Shown: in pieces, positions 51,384 to 62,200 of the stretch | How the letters are laid out: every line of letters starts with the position of its first letter | Position numbering within the stretch: position 1 is the stretch's first letter | Assembly (NCBI GenBank): GCA_028551475.1 | Contig: CM052360.1 | Coordinates: 15,550,501 to 15,614,500 of the forward strand | From: Casuarina equisetifolia | Taxonomy: Eukaryota > Streptophyta > Magnoliopsida > Fagales > Casuarinaceae | Direction of reading: 5' to 3' | Length of the DNA: 64,000 bases | Translations under genes and position numbers: made by a program | Notes under the pieces: model-generated | Seen by the model: only the letters and a program-made list of their open reading frames with translations | The model's database searches: none | What the model was told of the DNA's origin: nothing

Positions 51384-52117
51384 ATGGGATCTTCAGCAGC
51401 CCAAGCCGCTTATGCTGCATTTGATGAGAAAGTGAAACGTACAGTTTTTCTCGACAATCTCTCACCACAGGTCACTGAACCTGTTGTGAGAACAGCTCTC
51501 AGTCAGTTTGGAACTGTCAAAAATGTTCACTTCATTCCCAACTACATTGAAAGGAACATACCACAGTCTGCATTGGTGGAGATGGAAAACGTAAGGCAGG
51601 CTGAAGCTGTTGTGTCCGAGATTTCCCAATTTCCATTCATGATGTCGGGGATGCCAAGGCCTGTGAGGGCACGTCCTGCAGAAGCTGAGATGTTTGATGA
51701 TCGCCCAGTAAAGCCTGGTAGAAGGGTGCAGCTCCGTTGGCTGGACACAAATGATCCTGATTTTGAGGTAGCAAGAAAAATTAAGCATCTTACACAGAAA
51801 CATGCAGCTGAAGCAGCATTCTTACTTGAGGTAAAGTTTTTTGTGCTAGTTGTTGAAATTTGTTTTGGTTCATTACATGTTTTTCTTGGTTTTCCCTGTC
51901 AATTCTCTTTTTTTTTTTTTCTTTTTTTTTTTAAAGTTTATTACTTGAATTTTCTATCTTGTAGCAACAACTTCTGGAAGAAGAGAAGCTTGCAAAGCAG
52001 CAGCAAGATACCCTTAAGGGAAGTTATAAGAAGTATGAGATGATAGAGAGCATTATGGCTGATGGAACTGCTCAACGCCTAGCACGCCGTTACAACCTAC
52101 GCCTTTTTGAAGACTGA
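51384..52117 (+). CDS. RRM-domain RNA-binding protein, AIPP1/EDM3-like
   Basis: Two exons, 51384-51830 and 51965-52117, encode 199 aa. The RRM occupies about residues 18-120, with an RNP2-like VFLDNL (21-26) and an RNP1-like QSALVEME (61-68). A charged helical segment (EVARKIKHLTQKHAAEAAFL onward, about 128-165) suggests a coiled coil, followed by the C-terminus RLARRYNLRLFED. Size and layout match plant AIPP1/EDM3, as I recall it: an RRM protein that works with ASI1 and EDM2 in the nucleus to allow full-length transcription and distal polyadenylation of genes carrying heterochromatic repeats in introns. The ATG at 51384 (MGSSAAQAAYAAFDEKVKRT) is chosen over the upstream in-frame ATG at 51354, which precedes the splice acceptor. 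The gene looks intact. RRM assignment is firm; AIPP1 identity is from memory. Confidence 0.75.
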
Positions 52118-53305
52118 GTAAAAGCATAAACATTTGTACATGGTATAAGTTGTTGTAGCTCTTTTTGTTAGTATTATCTCCTGAAGAGAGCATTGCATTG
52201 TTACTGAAGGCTCCTATTGTTGAAGCCTAAAGGCATTTGGATGAGCACAATGTAATGAGCTCAAAGGCCTATCCTTTGCCTTTTTTCAACTCCAACTGGT
52301 ATGGAGAGTCAGGGTCCGAAGATAAATGGTATTGAAGTCTGAATCCTAACTTTTGAAAAATAGATTTAACATGCTTACTAGACCAGGCCATCAATTTTTT
52401 TAGGTCATCACATGAGTAGCCCTTGTCTCATTCAACTTATAAATGCATTGAGTTATATATATATATTTCCTATTGGATTTGGATAGTAATGAAAGTTGTC
52501 TGAATACTGGGGATCCAGCTGTTGAAGACTCTTAACCAAAACTCAAGCACATGAAAAAGAGAAAAAGAAGATGAAGGTTAAAAGGGATGAATTGGGCTGA
52601 GAGCAGCGATTAGTGTTCGAGGAGAGACTTAAATTGGTGCTCCATGTATGATTTCACCATGCCAAGGATTTTTGTTCAATTCTTACTCAGGTGCCCACAA
52701 TTTTAAGTGAAAGAAAAGAAAAAGATAATTAATTATACACAGAAAAATGAATGAAGCTATGTTTTCTATTGCTTCTTTTGAGATCTTTGGAAGTGACATT
52801 TTAATACCATAATAATTTAAAGATTGTCTTAAAGTAAGCTTTTAGAGGGTAATGGATCCACTTCATTTGAGTTGCAACACTAGGAGGTCAAATTACACAA
52901 AGGAAGAAGGAAAAAACGTTTGTACTGGTTCATTATGCATCCAAATTCGAACAACCACGATACAATCTGAGTATGAAAAGTCATTCTTATTGCTGAAAAT
53001 CAAATAACATCAAATGAGTTTTAAAAAAGAAGAAGAAGAAGCTATTTTTCTGTCACCACAATTTTAAACATTGGTGTTTAGAATAATTTGTGACATAATC
53101 ATTTTCTTCTTCCTTCTTATGTTGAATCAACAGATGAAAAAGAAAACTAAGTTGGCTAGGTTATAGGAAACTGGAACATCCTTAATAATAATAATAATAA
53201 TAAGATTAGAAAAGTTTTACCGACCTTGCCTTTGGCTACTAGGAAATTGAACGCAACTTTTTGTGGGCCAGTGTCGAAGTGACATGTTGTCTTTTTTGTT
53301 TGCGT

Positions 53306-53345
<40 letters not shown>

Positions 53346-53552
53346 GATACACAGAGACCTTAGCCTGACCTGCAAATAGCCAATGAAAATCGTCCCTCAT
53401 ATTTCTCCAGATCAGCTGGTTGTAAGCCTCTTCTCACGTTCCTTATCTTCCACAAAACCCGCACACTTCCTCCCCACATGAAAGCCCCCCCATCCTCCAT
53501 CTTCCTTCCTCTTCCAACCTTCTGAGTTCCGCAGCAACATCCCCACCCACAG
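52118..53552. other. Intergenic between the RRM gene and GUN4
   Basis: The left ~250 bp are the likely 3' UTR of the RRM gene and the right ~250 bp the GUN4 promoter and leader. A (TAA)n run is at about 53183-53203. No other gene is seen. Confidence 0.5.
53309..53339. repeat. (GA)n tract in the GUN4 upstream region
   Basis: About 31 bp of GA repeat lies ~215 bp before the GUN4 start codon. GA/CT tracts are common near plant transcription starts and can be bound by BPC (GAGA-binding) proteins; a regulatory role here is inference. Confidence 0.7.
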
Positions 53553-54365
53553 ATGGCCTCCAACTCTCTCCAATCTCTCCACCACCACTTTTCTCTTCTC
53601 AAGCGCCATGTCCCTGATACTCCTTCCTCCACCCTTCCCTCCTCTCTCTTCCTCCATCCCACCTCCACCTCCACCTCCACCTCCACCTCCACCATTTCTA
53701 TCTCCCAACCTTTATCCTCCTCCATCGCATTCTCTCTTTCCCCCACTGCCTCCTCCACGCCCTCCACCACCTCTCAACCCATCACCTCCTTTGATGTCCT
53801 CGAAGACCACCTCTCCAACAAAAGGTTCCGGCAAGCCGACGAAGAAACTCGCCGCCTTCTCATTGTTTTCGCTGGCGAGGCCGCACAAAAGCGTGGCTAC
53901 GTATTCTTCTCCGAGGTCCAGTTCATCACAGAAGCAAACTTCAAAACCATCGACGACCTCTGGAGGCAGCACAGCAATAACAAGTTCGGCTATAGTGTAC
54001 AGAAGAGAATCTTTGAGAAAGCGGACAGAGATTTCACCAAGTTTTTCCTCAAGGTTGGTTGGATGAAGAAGCTTGACACCGAGGTCGAGCAATATAACTA
54101 CAGGTCTTTTCCCACTGAGTTCATCTGGGAGCTCAATGATGATACACCAGAGGGTCATTTGCCCTTAACAAATGCTTTGAGAGGGATTCAGTTGCTTAAA
54201 AGCATTCTGTATCATCCAGCTTTTGAGGCCATGCAAGAAGAGAACATGGATGACGCTACTGTTGCTGAAGAAAAGAGAAGCGATAATGGGGGCCTGAAGG
54301 TCTTGAAAGACGGGTCCAAAACCCCCCCGAGCAAGAGACTTTCCAGACCAGACTATAGCTTTTGA
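53553..54365 (+). CDS. GUN4: Tetrapyrrole-binding protein GUN4, chloroplast
   Basis: GUN4 binds protoporphyrin IX and Mg-protoporphyrin and stimulates Mg-chelatase through the ChlH subunit, promoting chlorophyll synthesis and plastid-to-nucleus signalling. This single exon encodes 270 aa (Arabidopsis about 265). Residues 1 to ~75 are a Ser/Thr/Pro-rich transit peptide. The GUN4 domain runs about 78-226, from SFDVLEDHLSNKRFRQADEE through the core GYSVQKRIFEKADRDFTKFF (146-165) and FPTEFIWELNDDTPEGHLPL (186-205). The C-terminus SRPDYSF keeps the penultimate Ser (269), which corresponds to the phosphorylated Ser264 of Arabidopsis. A (CCACCT)n hexamer repeat encodes the Thr-Ser run at 38-46 in the transit peptide, a spot prone to length change without loss of frame. 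An AATAAA signal lies at 54536-54541. The gene appears intact and intronless, as is usual for GUN4. Confidence 0.96.
   Translation: MASNSLQSLHHHFSLLKRHVPDTPSSTLPSSLFLHPTSTSTSTSTSTISISQPLSSSIAFSLSPTASSTPSTTSQPITSFDVLEDHLSNKRFRQADEETRRLLIVFAGEAAQKRGYVFFSEVQFITEANFKTIDDLWRQHSNNKFGYSVQKRIFEKADRDFTKFFLKVGWMKKLDTEVEQYNYRSFPTEFIWELNDDTPEGHLPLTNALRGIQLLKSILYHPAFEAMQEENMDDATVAEEKRSDNGGLKVLKDGSKTPPSKRLSRPDYSF
53660..53692. repeat. Coding (CCACCT)n hexamer repeat in GUN4
   Basis: About five units encode alternating Ser and Thr in the transit peptide. Because the unit is six bases, changes in copy number keep the frame. Confidence 0.85.
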
Positions 54366-56249
54366 GAGTCGAGAATTCCGAGTTCCATTATATACACAAG
54401 AAAATGTCATTTGGGTTTTTATATAATATGTAGCTTTTTTTGCCTCCTTCCCTTGTTCACTATGATTTCTTGTCTCGTTCATCATTTCCATGCTTGATAC
54501 GAAGAACATAGTGGTAGTGGGTCTCTATTTTTCCAAATAAAGTTGGAGAGATGGGATTTTTTTCAAATAAAAAAGAACGTGCCGTTGGAGAGACTCTGAA
54601 GGGGAACAAGCTCTTGTTTGATGGATAAGGACAATTCCAAAGCCTGCCTTCTTTTGTTTGTTTTGCCCCCAAGTTGTTGGTAACATTTAGTGTGCAATTC
54701 GGATGCTGGGGATCTTATAATTTCTTCCAAGAAAAAGCGAACTGAAGGAACACATACTTGGGGGGCGCGAATTCAACTAAACTAATTTTTCTTTTCTTTT
54801 TTTGACAATTGTATGATTCTAGTCCATGTGAGATAATAATATAAAAAGCCTTGCGTATGTTTTTATTTTTATTTTTCTGTCCGACGTATGCACAAAAGAG
54901 ATTGATCAGAAAAATAAACAAACTTGAGAGCCGATTAAGTTGCCATGGATAATTAATACAAGCTGTAAAAGATATGCAACAGGAGGCTCTTTTATGACCG
55001 TGCAACTCATGTCAGAACTGAGCCCTGGGTCTTTGATTTACTTTCTGGTTTGAATAGCTTTAGTGTCCACGGAAAGTCTAATAAAAGATGGGTACGTTTT
55101 GTGTTAAAAACATGGTTCGGCTAATACACTTGTTTAGTAATTGCTGGCATCTCCAGAACCAGCAAGCTTTGACTATATACTTAACTGGCATTTCCTCCAA
55201 AGAAATGAAATGACCCTCTATGGTGAGCTGTGTAATGTAAGCAGGAATGGGAACATCAGCCTATACCGAGGCTGAACCACTTAATGATGCTAAAAGGAAC
55301 CAATTTTCAGTAATACATGTCCAGCTCCTAGGGCAGAAAGCAGATAGGGCCAATCTGCAACGAGAAATCTCACATTGAACCAGCCCCCGCAGCCTCTTTC
55401 CCTGGATATTATCTCTGGGTATCCTCATATGGAATGTTAAATTAGATGCCAAGCGGGGAAGCCAAAAAATGAATATGCTCTTCACTGATAACACACAAGT
55501 AGAAACCATTTCCTTCTCAAATAAATGTTGGCAACAACAAAAATGCTTGTTTACATTCGATAACCCCAATTTAAGGTTTTGGCTTTATGAATTAAAAAGC
55601 TTCAGTAGAAAGAAATAAAACAAACAACCGTGTTTCTTACACGCATCCTTGATAATAAGTAAGGTGCTCTTTTGCTTGAAAACCATGAATTTTCCTCTTT
55701 GACCCCGAAAAGATTATCTGGGAGCATTCATTAATTTAAAACTAGAAAAATGAAAAGGGTAAATTTAACATTTCCATCACCCCTCCCCCCAAAGAAACAC
55801 ACACAAACACAACAGAGGTGTCTTTAGTGGCTTTGAAACGTCAACCAACAACAATAATATAACCATCATTATCATACCCACCACCATGACTATCAATGTT
55901 TTACGTTCTACATAAAGAACAGTTACATGGTGTATCAGCTACTACCAAAAATGAAGGTACAATTACAGCCACAATGAAGACCATACGTATATGCTCTTTG
56001 GCTTGATGTCCCAGGCACAAATATTCAGATATTTAATTGCTATGGGATCCTCATGTCAGAGACCCGGATGAAGCTAATGTTCTTTTTAACTTCAAAAGTT
56101 ATATGAAATGTAAATTCTACTCAAGTAGTTTCACTAGAAATCTGCAGCATCTATACTAGCTACTGTTTACCAAAACCATCCACCATGCGTACCTTGATGT
56201 GGCGTTTTAATATATACTGAGATAACATATACTCACTAAAATACATATA
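54366..56249. other. Convergent intergenic region, GUN4 to GnT-V-like gene
   Basis: Contains the GUN4 3' UTR on the left and the 3' UTR of the minus-strand GnT-V-like gene on the right. A minus-strand open stretch of 102 codons at 55261-55569 has no recognised family and no exon context, since the last exon of the neighbouring gene ends at 56250. Confidence 0.5.
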
Positions 56250-59200
56250 CTATGCACAGGGGCAAAGTCGCCTTGTATATGGATGTGAACCATCACATGA
56301 AAGCATTGATTGAGTTCGAGTAAACAAGCATGCTCCAGGATTCTGAAAGTCAAGATGAATAAAAACATAATTGTTAGTTGGTTTCCATGGAAATATAAAA
56401 TCATGCGAAGAGTTTGACCACCGTTGAGGATTAAGATATCATTCTGATTCTATTCTTAATATGCCTAAAGTAGTACTTACATGGGGAAGCTTAGAACATA
56501 AAGTCACCACAAAATTAGAAAATAAAACCTTGAATTTGTTTGGAGTGAAAATCATTGTTGCAGTGAAGGTCAGTGCCTATGTGGGCCGCCGCAAACTTGG
56601 AGGTTAGGAATTCAAGCAACCTAGGGAAAGCTGGAGTATAAAGACAGATATGGAGCTAGATGGCCAACCGGCTATTTGATATGGAGAAATCAACCCCAAC
56701 CCCCCCCCCCCCAAAAAAACTGAATTACCAAATTAAGAACCTTGCATCTCTAAAGAGAGAGCAAAACCATTATTGCAGCAGGGCCCGATGGCTCTAAGGG
56801 AAACTCGAATGTGGTGATTAGGAATTGAAGAAGCCTAAACGAGGCGGGACTATGAAAAAGGGATATGGTAGTTTACGTATTTTAGCTCAGAATTTGGAAA
56901 CCTATGTATTAATGGGACAAGCCTAATGAGGGGAGTCTTAGAAAGAAAGAAGAGAGCATGTTGTCTATCCTAGGGAAACAGGAAATGGTGTCTCTCATGT
57001 TGATTTTGGGAAATAAATTTATCATTCCGCCACATCTTAATTTTTACTTCTTATCTGACAAGTTGATGGAAGACATTTTGCTACAATAAGATATACAAAA
57101 TTTTCCTCCTGACTTTTATTGTCCATTCAATCAAAGGATTGCAACTCTCTGTCCTTTATTCTCCTTTCCCTCAAGCCAACCATCCAATCAGGCCATAAGT
57201 GATCAGCCAAGTGAATCACTTCCTTTCACCTATAAGGAAGCTAGTCTTATAATATATATCAAATGCACCACGACTGTGCAATTAGGCTACTTAGGTCTAT
57301 TCTAGCCCAATTTTCCAACCCTGAAATTCCATACAAATAAATGTGCATGTGCACTTTCTGTATATGCCAAGGTGCAGGCTCGTTTGTAATACAAAACCAA
57401 ACCTATGTTGAAGGAGATGTTGATAATGGATAAACCATAATCCCTCCAAAGATACTAAATCCAATGAACTTCGCTACTTGGTGCATTCTAGGATGATGCT
57501 GAAGTGATTGAGATTTTGAAATTGATTAAAAAAAATTAAAAAATTGCACCCGACAAGTTATAGACTGCCTATTTTGTGATATTCTTTTCTGACATCTACA
57601 ATCCTTTCCTCCATACAAAGCACTTTTGCTGTGTCATTATTATCTGAGAAAAGGCCATTTTCATAAACATGTTACTTTAATGAAAGGAAGTAAGAATACC
57701 AGATCTTTAGGGGCATCATCAACAACTTCAGCAGGTTGATCAGCTCCCACGCTTGAAAAGCAAGCTCCTTTGCAGTTCATATATTTCTGCATACTTTTGA
57801 TAAAGAAATTAAAACAATTTAGTAATGGATACAAATAGAAAACAAGAGCGGTTAAACTTTTAAGGGAGCCACATTGCATCATCTATTGTTGCTGAGAACA
57901 ATAATTTGAAAAAAGTATATATATATATAGGACATGTTGTACAGTTCCAAATGAAACAATTAAATCCATTGCATGTATTTCTCATCACAAGCAATGATTT
58001 AGGTTCAGGAGAAATTGTAAAATTAATAACCACCACAATAGAGCCAAATGCACCACAAAATTGCTTTCCTTCATCCAAAAGAGAAGGAACAGTGAAGAAA
58101 GAAAGGTGCTAACATTAACCCTCCCCCATCCCTGGGGAAAAAAAGGGTGAAGAAAAAAGGTTTCATACAGTATGAATGTATTATTATGTTTAGGTTAAGT
58201 AAACCAATTGCAAAACAACAAAAATTATGTCATCAAGATATTTTAGAAAGCAATAGCATTCAATATAGAAGACAAAAAAGAAAAAGTACGGGTGACTTAC
58301 ATGTCACACTGATTAAGCACTAAGAGCTTATTGAGGACGCATGATTGTCCATTTGACTTGCAAACTGACTCACATGACTCACTTTGCCTATCAGCCATTG
58401 AGTTCAAAGAATAAGCTAAGGTTCAAAATTAAGTATATTAAACTCAAGAAACAAAAACAATCTATCATGATAACTCACCTTCCAAGAATAACATTAATTC
58501 CATTCAGTCTTCTCTCAAAGTGAGTATTACTGGCTACTGCTGCAACATAGTTCAGAACATACAAAACTCAAAACTCTAATGTATACTGCATCCAATATCA
58601 AAGATAAATCTGGGTTTCATGAACGTGTACAATATAACAGAAGCAAAACAAGCCAGGAGCACCATATACAAAATGAGGTTTTTCGCACTACCTAACAAAT
58701 TAATGAGCAATATGCCATAAGTATGAATTTACTCTTCATTGTTACACTTCAAAAACATTGATGTAGGATGGCACTGAAATAATTCATGAGCCATCAGAAT
58801 ACAGAAAGCTTCCCAATCACATTGCATCATGACATTCTTTTCAGTTTAGTATTTTGAGTCTTAATCCAAGTCTTCACCATAGCAATGTTATTTTACCGCA
58901 TATATGGGTGATGATGGCTCAAGAAAACCCAACAAAACTGAGCACACTGATCAGCATATACAAATCTCAGCCAGTTTCTGATAATTATGATATAATGTGG
59001 TTTCATAATGGAAAAAAGGCATAAATTTGAGATCTCTTTACTAACAAAAACGTAAAGGAATACATTTATTTCCCCTATATGGAGTTAACTGTAGTTTTGC
59101 TTATGCTTAGTTGTTAACCTCTGGGATAAGAATTGTATTGTTTCATAAGCATAGAAGAGTTTAATATCTCTTTCTTCTGTTTTAATTGTGCAATCGTTTT

Positions 59201-62200
59201 TTGGAGGAGTTTGAATTTGTTTCAACAATAAATTTGACCCTGATAGACTTTTGGTATTTCCCGATTATCAATTGCTTTATCAAATTTTCAATATTAATTT
59301 CTTCATCATAAATAATTTTATCTTCATTAGTGGAGATAGAAGTAGACATGACCCAATTTAGACTCATGTTCTAAAAGTTTGTAATTGGTCTACCTGCAAA
59401 ATAAAAGCTAAACTAATGGATTTACTACTCTCCAGGACTTACTAGCAAGACTACTCACAAGGGCAAACTCTGCAAACTAATCAAAACTTTAAAACACGCA
59501 TCAAAACATATCACTTCTACTCCATCGCTTTGGTACCAGGAGTATGATTGCAGGTATCAACTTCACATGATTGTTGCAGCTTCAAGTGGTCTATAAAAGA
59601 GAAGACAAGACACCACAATCGGGGAACCAAAATGAGGACTCAAAGCCCAGGGAAGCCTCTTTAAGTTTCTCCATCCCCCCCTAGTAACGTTCCAAAGTCC
59701 CAAACCAAGAGGGCTTACATTCTAATAAGCCCTATGTAGGCCAACTTTTTGTTGGTCTCGTTTCTGAGCTTTTCTGGAAGGATTAGGTAGACAGGGTTTT
59801 ACACCTTTCCATTTCCTCTTTCAAGATTTAAGACCATGGTATAGGCTTGAACATTAATTTTGGATTATGCGGTACTTTGGAGACATATTTCTCTGTCCTT
59901 AGTGGAATTCTCTTGTAAGGAAGTCAGATAGTGAATTAGATTCTTATTTGATGTGTTTTAACGTCAAAATCAAATATAATTAAACTAGCTTTCCATCTTG
60001 CAAAATTGTTTTAATGCAGTATTCTGCACATCCTTTTTTCAAAATTTCTTTTGCAGATTCGCAATCTCAGCATAAAATGATTGACTAAATCACTTTGGAA
60101 CTCCAAGATGCATAAAACAATGGATAAAAATTGCTTCTTTATGGAGGAAAAATTCCATTAAGTATGATTTCAATGTTTTGACGTATACTAGACCACATGT
60201 TCCCTATCGTTTTTGACCTCTTTAAGGATAACTTCATATCTAATGCCAGAGTATCTATTTCTACTATTTGTCTTGCTTTTTGACAAGTTGGACTCTCTTT
60301 ATTTGGGTGTAGATTCTTTTTGAGCCAACCATAGAGGAACCATAAGACTTAAGACTTCCAAGTGTGTGTGTGTGTGTGTGTGTGTTTGTTCCCCCCCACC
60401 CCCATGACTGGGTTAAGGAATTTATTGGAAAACTAGATTTGCCTCTCGATGGGGGAAATTATTACTCTAGTAACATGATGTCCAAGGAACCAGTATGTAA
60501 ACGACTGATTTTGGATTCAGACACGACTAAATCATTTATTTTTATGATCTCACTGAAGCTGTTTAGATCTATGCTATTCTAAATATAGAGAAAAAGTTAG
60601 AAAATCATCTTTCTAAACAATTAAAAATTAAGAATAATAATTGCCCAGCCTTCTACAGGTATTTGTTTTTAATCAAAGTCCTTTTCATATGGTAAATAAA
60701 TGACATGTTTCCTTCTCCAAAAAGCATTCGAAATGCCAGAACAAGTAGATTTTTCTTTTTTGTTCTTATTACATCAATTCTATTTGTGTCTTGTGATTAA
60801 GCTAATTTCTTTTCTATTTGTTGGAATTCTATTTCATCTTTGAGAAGAAATTTTTTTTTTCGTCACCTTTATCAATGAACTAATTTCTTTGTCATAATTG
60901 AATGTAACACAAGGAGATTTAAATCTTTTCTTTTGGGTTTATGGATGAAATAAAAAATGATCTCTCTTCCACAACCTTCAAAAAGTATTTATCATTCACA
61001 ATACTAAAAGGTTTGAAAAGGGCAATAAATAGTGTTCCAAGTACTACATCATGGTAAATGTCTTCGGCCAGAAGGAATCGAGTGTTAAAACATACTCTTT
61101 CATTACAAACTTGCATTTTACTACTTAAATTTGATTTGTAGTCTTAAACCATTTGCGGATCTTAACCCTTCAAGGTTCTTTCCATAATTTTGGAAAAAAA
61201 CTAGCCCTTCTCAGATACAGTTAAGATCAGCACCAGTATCAATTAGGGCAATTGCCTCAAGTCAAAATTCATTCTTCACAAGCATTTAAAGTTGTATCAC
61301 CCACTTTTGTGCAGCAATTTTTGCTGAAATCATTATAAATGTATCAGAATGTTAATGTCTTGGATATTGGTTTTATCTTCAGAACTAGAAGAGTAAGATC
61401 TTGGTTTTAAATTCTGTTATGCAAATATTTATGAACCTTACTAGCTTTTTCCTGTTTGAGCTGACTAACTTTTGTATGTAACTATTAGATTGTAACTTCT
61501 TTTGTTTCTTTTAGTTTGAATTTTGTAGAACGTTTTTCAAACTATAAGGTTTGTGTTAGGTTTTGGTTTTCTATCATAACTTTGTTTTTGCCGAGTGAGA
61601 TAATTTTTTTTGTACTTGAGGATCATCTATCTTATTGGTAATTTCAGTAAAATTTCTTACTGGCGACATTGTTCACCACACTGTTAACAGGTAACACTTT
61701 TTAGGAATATTCTTTCAAAACTTTCTTGTTATTTCCTTGTTTCACAGGCAATCTTAGTTTGGTGCCCACAAAAGCTTTTAGTACACAGAAAGATCCCAAT
61801 TATTGTTAAGTCTGTATTTGCTCCAATTTGAGTTGTTTTTGAAGTTTTATTAGAACAGATTTTTAATCCTCGTTTTGGAACATAACTTTTTAAGTCCCCC
61901 TAACTTAGGCTTTCATAAGGGATTTGACCTTTAAATATTTCACATATTTTATTCCTAACAAATTAAACCAACCAGAAAGGAATTTTTCTTCCAAAAAAGT
62001 TGGTTCCTATCTTTGCATCACCTAAAGCCTCGAAGTTTTTCACATCTTAAGTTGGACAATAAATCTGAAGTTGTTATCTTTCAGATCTGAATGATATCCT
62101 AAGAAATTGTAGGGAAATGAAGAGGACATTTCGGATAACATTTCCATTGGAATCAGTTTTCACAGCTGTTAGAATTCATTCTTTTTCTTTTTGAGTTAAG

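Noticed and set aside
51462-51803. 113-codon minus open frame
   Set aside because: Antisense shadow of the RRM gene.
53360-53770. 136-codon minus-strand open frame rich in Glu and Gly, and a 98-codon companion
   Set aside because: Antisense to the GUN4 transit-peptide repeat; the acidic and glycine runs are the reverse of the CCACCT hexamers.
53608-54066. 152-codon plus open frame rich in proline
   Set aside because: Second frame of GUN4; the polyproline is the CCACCT repeat read out of frame.
55261-55569. 102-codon minus open frame
   Set aside because: Beyond the stop of the GnT-V-like gene, without splice context or family.
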